Shown here: positions 8,741 to 15,599 of the stretch, piece by piece
Layout: the number at the start of each line of letters is the position of its first letter
Numbering within the stretch: the first letter of the stretch is position 1
Source of the DNA: an uncultured Lachnospiraceae bacterium
GTDB taxonomy: Bacteria; Bacillota; Clostridia; Lachnospirales; Lachnospiraceae
Length of the DNA: 36,320 nucleotides
NCBI GenBank assembly: GCA_910586405.1
Contig: CAJUII010000025.1
Location: 1-36,320 of the forward strand
Reading direction: 5' to 3'
Program-made: the position numbers and the translations under genes
Notes under the pieces: model-generated
What the model was told of the DNA's origin: nothing
What the model saw: the letters and a program-made list of their open reading frames with translations, nothing else
Database searches by the model: none

Positions 8741-9271
8741 TTAAGGTTCGGATTCCGAATCATCAAAGAACTTCACGGTCGTGCTGACAGGCTTCTCCTG
8801 ATCGGAGTAAGTGGCAGAGACGGACTTTGCCTCGCTCTCCTGCACAGAACATGCATGATCGTCAGCGCTGGGCGCTGCGGAGGACATATCCACCTGGGTG
8901 TACACAGGCTCTACAGTGGGAGATGTCATCTCACCGATGATCTCCTTTGCCTTATCAATTTTCTCGGATACATTAAAATGCTCGATTTTTTCTTTGGTCT
9001 TGTCAAGCGTCTCGATGACCTTCTCGCCAATGATCTCCTTTGCATTGTCAATGTCTATAGGAACATATGGACGATTTTTGCTGCTGGTACTGGGGGGCTC
9101 TGAAGAGAAGTCTTCATCATCCAGATCCTCATCAAAATCATCAAAATCATCAAAGTCGTCAAAATCGTCTTCGGGGAGGTTTGCTTTATTTCGAAGATAG
9201 TAATAGGTTCCTGCGGCCGCAGCACCGGCGAGGGCACTGAATAAAACAAGCTTGCTGAATTTCTTAGCCAT
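8741..9271 (-). CDS. Membrane-anchored acidic protein with Asp-Asp-Phe repeat, function unknown
   Basis: I do not recognise this 176-residue protein as a named family. Residues 1-27 form a short basic start and one membrane segment (LVLFSALAGAAAAGTYYYL), rich in Ala/Gly as in YtxH-like envelope proteins. Next is a very acidic tract of repeated D-D-F units (residues about 34-55), encoded by near-identical 9-nt tandem repeats at about 9127-9170. The middle holds two related helical units, NAKEIIGEKVIE and KAKEIIGEM, 31 residues apart and also similar as DNA. The C-terminus is Ser/Glu-rich and probably disordered. AGGAGA sits 8 nt before the ATG on the minus strand. It is divergent from the TetR gene. 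Confidence 0.8.
   Translation of the reverse strand: MAKKFSKLVLFSALAGAAAAGTYYYLRNKANLPEDDFDDFDDFDDFDEDLDDEDFSSEPPSTSSKNRPYVPIDIDNAKEIIGEKVIETLDKTKEKIEHFNVSEKIDKAKEIIGEMTSPTVEPVYTQVDMSSAAPSADDHACSVQESEAKSVSATYSDQEKPVSTTVKFFDDSESEP
9127..9170. repeat. 9-nt tandem repeat encoding Asp-Asp-Phe units
   Basis: On the plus strand the unit TCATCAAAA is repeated about four to five times with single-base changes (TCATCAAAG, TCGTCAAAA). It lies inside the minus-strand gene 8741-9271 and keeps the reading frame, so it is a coding microsatellite-like expansion that could change length between strains. Confidence 0.75.
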
Positions 9272-9386
9272 GTAGGGTTCTCCTTTCCTGTTGCAGTTGT
9301 TTTTAGATAAATCTATTTTAATACTATTTTATGGAAATGAAAAGAGATTATGTAAAATTTGCTGAAAAATGATAGGCTGGTGTTTG

Positions 9387-9415
9387 TTGATTCCTCTGTA
9401 AAATTATGTTAATAT
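9387..9415 (+). promoter_or_regulatory. Possible promoter of the TetR gene
   Basis: TTGATT (9387-9392) and TAATAT (9410-9415) are separated by 17 nt, each matching four of six sigma-A consensus bases. They lie about 50 nt before the TetR start in the divergent gap 9272-9466. No clear palindromic TetR operator was found around them. Confidence 0.35.
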
Positions 9416-9466
9416 TGATGTAATCAATGTGTGCAGCGGGGGTGTGCACGCGATACGGAGGTACAG

Positions 9467-10072
9467 ATGAACGATAAATTTTTTGACCTGGCAAGAGAGA
9501 AACAGGACCGCATGATAAACGGCGCGATTGAAGTGTTCGCCAAAAACGGATACAAACACGCCAGCACGGATGATATGGTAAAGACCGTCGGAGTCAGCAA
9601 GGGACTCTGGTTTCACTATTTTGGTTCCAAGGAAGGCATCTATGTATTTGTATATGACTATTGTGTCAAATATATGCTGCTGGAGCTGTCTACGATTGTG
9701 GATGAGAATGAGACGGATTATTTCGAGCTGATCAGGCAGATTGCCAAGACGAAGATCAAGGTAGGTCGAAGCTATCCATATCTGACAATCTTTCTCGAGA
9801 CGGCTGCACAGGAACCAGAACAGGCGCTTGTCGCCAAGACAGCAGAGTCCAGACAGATCTATGAGGAACGGGTCGCAGCGTATCTCAGGACTGCGGAGAT
9901 TGAAAATGTGTCTGATAAGGGGCGGCGGGAGCGCATTAAGAAGATGCTGGATTTTACTATCAGCAGCATTATACGTGAGAAAACAGCACAGGCGGCAGAT
10001 GCCGAAGCGATTTTCAGGGAGATCAAAGCATATATTGATCTGGTGCGGGATATGACATTGAATCTCGCCTGA
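9467..10072 (+). CDS. TetR/AcrR-family transcriptional regulator
   Basis: Ligand-responsive DNA-binding dimer of 201 residues. The N-terminal helix-turn-helix is typical: GAIEVFAKNGYKHASTDDM, then KTVGVSKGLWFHYFGSKEGIY. The remaining 140 residues form the variable all-helical ligand domain. I chose the ATG at 9467 because GGAGGT (9457-9462) lies directly before it; the frame is open further upstream but without a ribosome site. No transporter or enzyme gene that is an obvious target sits beside it. The divergent neighbour 8741-9271 and the convergent neighbour 10088-10849 are of unknown function, so the regulon cannot be named. Confidence 0.93.
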   Translation: MNDKFFDLAREKQDRMINGAIEVFAKNGYKHASTDDMVKTVGVSKGLWFHYFGSKEGIYVFVYDYCVKYMLLELSTIVDENETDYFELIRQIAKTKIKVGRSYPYLTIFLETAAQEPEQALVAKTAESRQIYEERVAAYLRTAEIENVSDKGRRERIKKMLDFTISSIIREKTAQAADAEAIFREIKAYIDLVRDMTLNLA

Positions 10073-10087
10073 ATCACGGTTCGGACA

Positions 10088-10849
10088 CTATTTCTTTTGC
10101 TGGTATATGGGGGCGGCAGGATAACCGCCCTTTAATTTCTGCATACTGCGCTGGATGGCATCCTTTGAGTTTTTCCAGTCAGCGTCTGCATTGCGGTAAT
10201 CAAATTTTTCTACCATCCAGCTGACATCTTCTTCAATGCGTCTGAGATTGTTTTCCATGAGTGGGAACACGATGTCAAAAAAGGCGTCGCACTGCTTCTG
10301 ATTTAAATGTTCCACAGCACTCTGACACAGGTCGCCAAAGTGGACGATACAAAATCCTTTGCTGTTTTGAATTTTTTGCACAAAGCTGCCATCCTTTTTG
10401 TACATATAGAAAAAGGTGTCTAGGTAGCGGGCATACGTATCTTCACACTGGCGGCAAATATAGCATGAACGCTGCTTTTCATAGGTCCATGCAGTCATAG
10501 TATTATTGAGTTCCTTGGAGCGTTTGATCCGATCCATAAAGGAAAGCTTTGCGGGTTTAAATTTCTTGACTTCATTCGAAAATTCGTCGGTGATTTTTTT
10601 GAAGTGTGTTTTGAGAATCCAAGCGTTTCCGAGCGTATTTCCATATTGGTACATTTTCAGGAAGTGATAGCGGCAGAAGCCTTCCTTGTCAGTCAGGTCG
10701 CGGATATCGCTCTCCATGTACGAGGAGCCAGAACCGAGCGTGAAGTCGAGCAGGTCCTGTTCGAGCTTTTGTTCAATGAAGCAGAAGGGGCACTCGTCAT
10801 TGGCGGCAAAGGCATCGTTTAAGGGAATGGTATAAAGCTGTTCTTTCAT
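10088..10849 (-). CDS. DUF6062-like protein with two CxxC/CxxH clusters
   Basis: Soluble protein of 253 residues that I associate with the DUF6062 family; its function is unknown. Two matching clusters are visible: Cys20-x2-Cys23 with Cys59-x2-His62, and Cys129-x2-Cys132 with Cys167-x2-His170. The gaps inside the two units are 35 and 34 residues, and both second halves read GFC-x2-HF. This looks like an internal duplication with two C3H metal sites. No membrane segment or signal peptide is present. I chose the start at 10849 because AGGAGA lies 8 nt before it; an in-frame ATG 42 nt upstream lacks a ribosome site. It converges on the TetR gene with a 15-nt gap. Confidence 0.85.
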   Translation of the reverse strand: MKEQLYTIPLNDAFAANDECPFCFIEQKLEQDLLDFTLGSGSSYMESDIRDLTDKEGFCRYHFLKMYQYGNTLGNAWILKTHFKKITDEFSNEVKKFKPAKLSFMDRIKRSKELNNTMTAWTYEKQRSCYICRQCEDTYARYLDTFFYMYKKDGSFVQKIQNSKGFCIVHFGDLCQSAVEHLNQKQCDAFFDIVFPLMENNLRRIEEDVSWMVEKFDYRNADADWKNSKDAIQRSMQKLKGGYPAAPIYQQKK

Positions 10850-10930
10850 CGATATGTTCTCCTTTTTGTTATGATATAGGTATTTTAACATATTTCACGA
10901 AAAAATTTCAAAAAAAGTTTTAAAAATATA

Positions 10931-10936
10931 TATAAT
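10931..10936 (+). promoter_or_regulatory. Possible -10 box for the PfkB-type kinase gene
   Basis: A perfect TATAAT lies in a very AT-rich 106-nt divergent gap, with a weak TTCAAA 18 nt upstream as -35. An alternative is TTGTCA (10936-10941) with TATAAA (10961-10966) at 19 nt. I cannot choose between them. Confidence 0.3.
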
Positions 10937-10997
10937 TGTCAAAAAATATGGTAAAATGAATATAAATAAATGAAAGAGGGAAAGAAGGAGGTTGCTT

Positions 10998-11909
10998 ATG
11001 AGTAAGTTTATGGTTGCAGGTTTTGTTCAGATGGAGACAATTATTAAGGTTGAAGCTTTGCCAGTTCCGTATAAACAGTTTGAGAGTATACCAGATCTGG
11101 TCAATTCGGGGATTGGCGGTGCAGGGTTTAACGAGGCGATGGCGCTCAAGTGGCTTGGCAACGAGGTGGACTTTATGAGTATGGTGGCAAGAAATATGTC
11201 AAGGCGCCAGATTGAGGCATATCTGAAAACGTTTGATGTGAACCTCAAGACGGATTATGTACTGCCAATGTTAGATGGAATGCCCACATCGGTAATCTTA
11301 TATTGTAAGGGGAAAAAGCAGACATTTGAGGATGTTAAGGATATCAGGCATGTGGAATATGATTATGATCTGCTCGAGAGCCGCATACAGGACAAAGATA
11401 TGATTCTGATGTCAAACTGTAATTTCTGTCGCCCGATTATAGGGCTTGCCAAGAAATATCAGAAGCCGATTGCGGTGAATGTGCGCAGCATGAGATCAGA
11501 GAAGATTGCAAACAAGGAGGATTTTCTGGCGGCGGCAGATATATTATATATCAGTGATGATGATCTTGAGAGCGATCACTATGACTGTATCAAGGAGTGC
11601 AGGGAGAAATACAACCCGGAGATTGTCATTATGGGGATTGGGGATAAGGGCGTGATTCTCTACACGAAGGAGGACAACAGCGTGATTGAGTATAGACCGG
11701 TAAAGACAAATGAAATCGTGAATACAATCGGTGCCGGAAATGCATTGTTCTCATCGTTTATGCACTATTATGTCAAGACAAAGAATGCCAAGGAAGCGAT
11801 CAAAAACGCACTGTTGTTTGCTTCATACAAGATTGGATTTGTCGGAACCTCCAACGGATTTATGACAGAGGAGCAGATTGAGCAGTGGAAGAAGCTGATC
11901 TGGCTGTAA
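10998..11909 (+). CDS. PfkB/ribokinase-family carbohydrate kinase (GAGD motif altered to GAGN)
   Basis: Predicted sugar or nucleoside kinase of the ribokinase fold, 303 residues. The N-terminal glycine-rich signature is present (NSGIGGAGFNEAMALKWLG, resembling the PfkB GGxxxN motif), as is the C-terminal ATP/anion-hole block TIGAGNALFSSF. In that block the residue that is the catalytic base Asp in active PfkB kinases is Asn248. Activity is therefore uncertain; it could be a slow kinase or a binding protein. Start at 10998 with AAGGAGG 6 nt upstream. It stands alone between divergent and convergent neighbours and ends at a strong bidirectional terminator. The substrate is unknown. Confidence 0.88.
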   Translation: MSKFMVAGFVQMETIIKVEALPVPYKQFESIPDLVNSGIGGAGFNEAMALKWLGNEVDFMSMVARNMSRRQIEAYLKTFDVNLKTDYVLPMLDGMPTSVILYCKGKKQTFEDVKDIRHVEYDYDLLESRIQDKDMILMSNCNFCRPIIGLAKKYQKPIAVNVRSMRSEKIANKEDFLAAADILYISDDDLESDHYDCIKECREKYNPEIVIMGIGDKGVILYTKEDNSVIEYRPVKTNEIVNTIGAGNALFSSFMHYYVKTKNAKEAIKNALLFASYKIGFVGTSNGFMTEEQIEQWKKLIWL

Positions 11910-11913
11910 AATC

Positions 11914-11944
11914 AAAAAGGATATCAAAGACTGATATCCTTTTT
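11914..11944. terminator. Bidirectional rho-independent terminator
   Basis: AAAAAGGATATCA (11914-11926) and TGATATCCTTTTT (11932-11944) form a perfect 13-bp stem with a 5-nt loop. The A and T runs give a U-tract on either strand. It separates the PfkB-type kinase (+) from the convergent membrane protein gene (-), whose stop lies 6 nt beyond. Confidence 0.9.
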
Positions 11945-11949
11945 GTCCT

Positions 11950-12654
11950 TTATTCCATATAGAGATATCTCAGAAATTCTATGGCATTGTCGAGGTTGTC
12001 GGCATTCACGATAAATCCTAGGATGGGCTCCATACCCACATAGTGGGAGTATTGATTTAACTTTGGCGCGTCGGTCACGTAGATGCCCACAGGGGTCAGG
12101 ACTTGGGATTCGCCGTACTTGGCATAGTATATTTTGTCCTCAAACTTTGCAAGCAGATCGTCAGGGAGGATTGCTGTGATATCATGAAGACATTCGGCGC
12201 CTGAAAAGTAATCGAGTGTGTCCGCGTCGCCCACGACGACATCAAGTTCGCCGGTTGATATGACTGCCATCGTTTTTTCGAGTGTCATAAAGGTATTCAT
12301 GTCCGTGCTGTCAGGTGTATAGTTCATGGTGGCATCAATGTAGGCGTCGTGCACTTTGACGTCGATGCCCATATGCTCGACAAAACCGTCAATCAGCGCT
12401 GTGCTGGTCGAGTCGCCCGTATCATTGTAGAAAAAGGCGGCAAAGGCAGTATCGGAGGGCGCTGTCAGCATGGAGTATGCAATAGAACCCACAAGGAGGA
12501 GTATAACAAGGACCACGATGGTGGTTTTTAGATAATATTCATTAAAATATGCCAGTTTTTCTTTGAGCGGGGCATCCTTTAACTTGGCATTCTGTTCCCG
12601 GATTTCATCGTGCATTGAATTGTTTTTGTCGCGGTTTTTGTTGTAGACTTCCAT
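11950..12654 (-). CDS. Single-pass membrane protein with extracytoplasmic domain, function unknown
   Basis: I do not recognise this 234-residue protein. A hydrophilic, charged cytoplasmic segment (residues 1-43, many Lys/Asn/Glu) is followed by one strong membrane helix (about 44-62, TTIVVLVILLLVGSIAYSML). A domain of about 170 residues faces outward and contains several Asp/Thr-rich stretches and the pattern VISTGELDVVVGDADTLDYF, which loosely recalls extracytoplasmic solute-binding folds. There is no lipobox or signal peptidase site, so it is an anchored protein. I chose the start at 12654 because GGAGGTG lies 7 nt before it. It is divergent from the DUF6106-like gene. Confidence 0.8.
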   Translation of the reverse strand: MEVYNKNRDKNNSMHDEIREQNAKLKDAPLKEKLAYFNEYYLKTTIVVLVILLLVGSIAYSMLTAPSDTAFAAFFYNDTGDSTSTALIDGFVEHMGIDVKVHDAYIDATMNYTPDSTDMNTFMTLEKTMAVISTGELDVVVGDADTLDYFSGAECLHDITAILPDDLLAKFEDKIYYAKYGESQVLTPVGIYVTDAPKLNQYSHYVGMEPILGFIVNADNLDNAIEFLRYLYME

Positions 12655-12752
12655 GGTAACACCTCCATCATTGATAATGACTATCATATATGCAAATGCT
12701 GGCAAATGTCAATCAACATACTATAAATTTTTTCTAAAGCTGGAATATTACA

Positions 12753-12781
12753 TTGAATTATTCAAGGATATAAGGTATTAT
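12753..12781 (+). promoter_or_regulatory. Sigma-A-type promoter of the DUF6106-like gene
   Basis: TTGAAT (12753-12758), a 17-nt spacer and TATTAT (12776-12781). Transcription would start near 12788, 26 nt before the ATG, with the ribosome site AAGGAAGGG between. Confidence 0.6.
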
Positions 12782-12813
12782 TGTAATAATAAATTTAAGG
12801 AAGGGATTACATT

Positions 12814-13314
12814 ATGAATGAAAGCTACAAAGAACTACTGGTGAAAAAAGAAAGAGGGGCGAAGGAAGCTATGATCCGGGCGGTGAGTCTGGTGCCGACA
12901 GTGCTGGTTGGACTTCTCACTCTCATGACAACAAAGATCATTTTTTTTGTTGCGGTCATAGTATTGTGTGTACTTGACTACTTTATATTTCAGTGGACAG
13001 ATATAGAGTATGAGTATCTGTATCTGGACAAGGAGATCTCCGTGGACAAGATTATGGCAAAGACGAGGAGGAAAAAGGTTCTGACGATCGATGTCAACAA
13101 AATAGAGATTATGGCGCCGGAGAAATCCCATCAGCTTGATTCTTACAGGAACCGCCAGACCAAGGTGACAGACCTGAGTGCGGGACATGATCTGCCAGAT
13201 CTGAAGCTGTATTCGGTGTATTATGAAGGAAGCCAAAAGTTTTTGATGAATCTGACGGAAGATTTTGCCAAGACCATCAAGGGGATTGCACCTAGAAAAG
13301 TTTTTACAGAATAA
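12814..13314 (+). CDS. DUF6106-like small membrane protein
   Basis: Protein of 166 residues resembling the DUF6106 family, which has no known function. A short basic N-terminus (KELLVKKERGAKEAM) is followed by two membrane segments (about residues 21-40 and 42-63, separated by a tight turn). The C-terminal half is soluble, about 100 residues, with alternating strands (YLYLDKEISVDKIMAKTRRKKVLTIDVNKIEIM). This pattern resembles membrane-anchored PH-like domains, but that is inference. AAGGAAGGG is the ribosome site. The stop is only 4 nt before the guaB -35 box, so transcription may read through into guaB. Confidence 0.82.
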   Translation: MNESYKELLVKKERGAKEAMIRAVSLVPTVLVGLLTLMTTKIIFFVAVIVLCVLDYFIFQWTDIEYEYLYLDKEISVDKIMAKTRRKKVLTIDVNKIEIMAPEKSHQLDSYRNRQTKVTDLSAGHDLPDLKLYSVYYEGSQKFLMNLTEDFAKTIKGIAPRKVFTE

Positions 13315-13318
13315 ATGC

Positions 13319-13347
13319 TTGACAAGCCGTGTCTGCTTTAGTATAAT
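13319..13347 (+). promoter_or_regulatory. Consensus sigma-A promoter of guaB
   Basis: TTGACA (13319-13324), a 17-nt spacer and TATAAT (13342-13347) match the consensus at all 12 positions. The expected start is near 13354, giving an AT-rich leader of about 58 nt with the ribosome site AGGAGGAAG. I saw no purine riboswitch fold in this leader. Confidence 0.92.
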
Positions 13348-13411
13348 TTTAAAAATATTTTCTAATAATTTAATAATTCTTTAAAATTTTAATTGTACAG
13401 GAGGAAGAAAA

Positions 13412-14866
13412 ATGGGTCAGATAATCGGTGAAGGCATTACTTTTGATGATGTACTATTAGTACCAAGCTACTCACAGGTCATTCCCAATCAGGTTGACTT
13501 AACAACATGGTTGACCAGGAAAATCAAGCTGAACATTCCTATGATGAGTGCAGGAATGGATACAGTTACAGAACACAGAATGGCGATTGCCATGGCAAGA
13601 CAGGGCGGTATCGGTATTATCCACAAAAATATGTCCATTGATGCTCAGGCAGAAGAGGTAGACAAGGTAAAACGTTCAGAGAATGGCGTTATCACAGATC
13701 CTTTTTCACTCACTCCCAATCATACACTTGGGGATGCAGATGCCTTGATGGCAAAGTTTCGTATTTCAGGTGTTCCTATTACCGAGGGCAGAAAGCTGGT
13801 CGGTATCATCACAAATCGTGATTTGAAATTTGAGACAGATTATTCGAAGAAAATAAAGGAGTCCATGACCTCGGAGGGACTCATAACAGCGAAGGAAGGC
13901 ATCACACTCGAGGAGGCAAAGAAAGTGCTCGCCCATGCGAGAAAAGAAAAACTGCCGATCGTGGACGACAATTATAATCTCAAGGGATTGATTACCATCA
14001 AGGATATTGAGAAGACGATCAAGTATCCACTCGCGGCAAAGGATGAGCAGGGAAGACTGCTGTGCGGTGCAGGTGTCGGCATCACCGCGAATGTGCTTGA
14101 GCGCGTGGAGGCGCTTGTGGCTGCAAAGGTGGATGTCATCGTGCTGGACAGTGCGCACGGGCATTCTGACAATGTACTAAAGTGCCTGAAAATGATCAAG
14201 GAGAGCTATCCAGACCTACAGGTCATCGCAGGTAATGTTGCTACAGGGGAGGGCACGAAGGCGTTGATTGAGGCGGGAGCCGATGCGGTTAAGGTCGGAA
14301 TTGGTCCAGGATCGATCTGTACGACGCGTATTGTCGCCGGTATTGGTGTTCCGCAGATCACGGCAATTATGGACGCCTACGCAGTGGCAAAGCAGTACAA
14401 TATTCCGATTATTGCGGACGGCGGCATCAAGTATTCCGGCGATATGACAAAGGCGATCGCGGCTGGTGGAAGTGTCTGCATGATGGGCAGCATCTTCGCA
14501 GGCTGTGAGGAGAGTCCAGGAACATTCGAGCTGTTTCAGGGAAGAAAATACAAGGTGTACAGGGGCATGGGCTCGATTGCAGCCATGGAGAATGGGAGCA
14601 AGGACCGTTATTTCCAGTCCGATGCGAAGAAGCTTGTGCCGGAGGGCGTTGAAGGACGCGTTGCCTACAAAGGAAATGTGGAGGACACTGTATTTCAGCT
14701 GATGGGTGGTCTCCGCTCTGGTATGGGATATTGCGGCACACAGACAATCGAGGAATTGAAGAATAATGGCAGGTTTATGAAAATATCTGCGGCAGCCCTC
14801 AGGGAAAGCCATCCTCATGATATCCATATCACGAAAGAGGCACCAAACTATAGCGTCGATGAGTAA
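13412..14866 (+). CDS. guaB: Inosine-5'-monophosphate dehydrogenase
   Basis: Oxidises IMP to XMP with NAD+, the committed step of GMP synthesis. It has 484 residues, normal for bacterial IMPDH. The N-terminal barrel begins EGITFDDVLLVPSYS. Two CBS domains are inserted at about residues 95-200 (GVPITEGRKLVGIITNRDL and LPIVDDNYNLKGLITIKDI). The catalytic loop GIGPGSICTTR carries Cys303. The flap region and the C-terminal GLRSGMGYCG block are intact. It has its own consensus promoter and its own terminator, so it is a monocistronic unit. Confidence 0.98.
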   Translation: MGQIIGEGITFDDVLLVPSYSQVIPNQVDLTTWLTRKIKLNIPMMSAGMDTVTEHRMAIAMARQGGIGIIHKNMSIDAQAEEVDKVKRSENGVITDPFSLTPNHTLGDADALMAKFRISGVPITEGRKLVGIITNRDLKFETDYSKKIKESMTSEGLITAKEGITLEEAKKVLAHARKEKLPIVDDNYNLKGLITIKDIEKTIKYPLAAKDEQGRLLCGAGVGITANVLERVEALVAAKVDVIVLDSAHGHSDNVLKCLKMIKESYPDLQVIAGNVATGEGTKALIEAGADAVKVGIGPGSICTTRIVAGIGVPQITAIMDAYAVAKQYNIPIIADGGIKYSGDMTKAIAAGGSVCMMGSIFAGCEESPGTFELFQGRKYKVYRGMGSIAAMENGSKDRYFQSDAKKLVPEGVEGRVAYKGNVEDTVFQLMGGLRSGMGYCGTQTIEELKNNGRFMKISAAALRESHPHDIHITKEAPNYSVDE

Positions 14867-14875
14867 TATTACAAT

Positions 14876-14911
14876 AAACGCTGTCACCACCTTGTGACAG
14901 CGTTTCATTTT
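14876..14911 (+). terminator. Rho-independent terminator of guaB
   Basis: AAACGCTGTCAC (14876-14887) and GTGACAGCGTTT (14894-14905) form a 12-bp perfect stem with loop CACCTT, followed by CATTTTT. Confidence 0.92.
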
Positions 14912-14920
14912 TATGCACAC

Positions 14921-14963
14921 GGGCGTCCAAAGGAACAATGTCAGCAGAAGCTGACGGACGCCC
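14921..14963 (+). promoter_or_regulatory. Strong bulged hairpin enclosing a ribosome site and start codon
   Basis: GGGCGTCC (14921-14928) pairs with GGACGCCC (14956-14963). Directly inside on the 3' side, GTCAGC (14940-14945) pairs with GCTGAC (14950-14955) around an AGAA loop. The 5' strand has an 11-nt bulge (14929-14939) that contains AAAGGA and the first two bases of an ATG. There is no U-tract, so it is not a simple terminator. It begins 15 nt after the guaB terminator. No known RNA family was recognised. It may be a structured leader for the genes that follow. Confidence 0.6.
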
Positions 14964-15117
14964 GGAGCCACAGACCTATGTAGAGGAAATAATCCGCAAA
15001 AGCGTCGCACAGGTCGCGCATAGGGAGAAGATAAATTTTCCCTACGCGATTGTCACAGGGTATGGGCACTCGGTTGAGAGGGTGTATATGAAATTGTATA
15101 GGGGGCTTTTCTATTAA
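14938..15117 (+). CDS. Possible small protein of 59 residues, unknown
   Basis: An open frame of 59 codons runs from an ATG inside the bulged hairpin to a TAA that overlaps the next start codon (TAATG at 15115-15119), the arrangement expected for translational coupling. AAAGGA lies 4 nt before the ATG, a short spacing. The product has a hydrophilic first half (EEIIRKSVAQVAHREK) and a second half with several aromatic residues (NFPYAIVTGYGHSVERVY). I know no family for it. The frame stays open upstream of the ATG, so it could also be the tail of a decayed gene. Support is position and coupling only. Confidence 0.35.
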   Translation: MSAEADGRPEPQTYVEEIIRKSVAQVAHREKINFPYAIVTGYGHSVERVYMKLYRGLFY

Positions 15118-15599
15118 TGCTGTATAAAAAGTATCGTCTTTATGATGAAGGGATCGAAATTATGATTCCGTCAGAGATCAAGCCGGCAGATTCGTTCATG
15201 CCGTCACAGAACAGTTGGCTGTCAAAGGATAGGAAGATTGTGATTCATGTCTCCAGAGGCGGGGCAGATTCGACGGAATCGAATCTCAATAGCCTGTTAA
15301 ATGGATATTATAAAAGTTTTCGCAGAGATGTCAGCCATTTTGTGTGCAAGCATATTATCAGACGCACGATCAACAGGAGAGTTTTTGGGGAGATACAGTA
15401 CACATCGCGCGTGACAGGGTATTGCTTTTATAATGTATTTTTGCTGGGCAGTTATCAGGGAAGGGAGCTCGTGATTACAATTCAGTGTATGGAGAACCAA
15501 TGGGCATCAAACGCACATATTTTTGAAAATATTATAGATTCAATTCGAATATTGAAGAAACAAAAGGAGGAGATGGAGGATACAAGGCATGCTGGTTAA
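15117..15599 (+). CDS. DcrB/PsbP-like small protein, function unknown
   Basis: Protein of 160 residues without signal peptide or membrane segment. The order of features (DEGIEIMIPSEI, then a strand-rich stretch with RKIVIHVSRGG, a central helix, then YNVFLLGSYQGRELVITIQC and a closing helix HIFENIIDSIRILK) fits the DcrB/PsbP/LpqN type of fold. In Firmicutes such proteins occur near type VII secretion and other export genes; this is structural inference, not a firm match. The start overlaps the 59-codon frame (TAATG), with GGGGG 11 nt upstream as a weak ribosome site. The end overlaps the FHA gene by 11 nt, so the two are co-expressed. Confidence 0.7.
   Translation: MLYKKYRLYDEGIEIMIPSEIKPADSFMPSQNSWLSKDRKIVIHVSRGGADSTESNLNSLLNGYYKSFRRDVSHFVCKHIIRRTINRRVFGEIQYTSRVTGYCFYNVFLLGSYQGRELVITIQCMENQWASNAHIFENIIDSIRILKKQKEEMEDTRHAG

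Noticed and set aside
9127..9170. Short regular repeats as a possible CRISPR array
   Set aside because: The unit is 9 nt without spacers and stays in frame inside a gene, so it is a coding tandem repeat.
13348..13411. Purine riboswitch in the guaB leader
   Set aside because: The leader is about 58 nt, very AT-rich, and shows none of the conserved loop and junction bases of purine or PRPP/ppGpp riboswitches.
14216..15010. A 264-codon open frame on the minus strand opposite guaB
   Set aside because: It is antisense to the conserved guaB coding sequence and its terminator, has no ribosome site, and its translation has no recognisable protein character.
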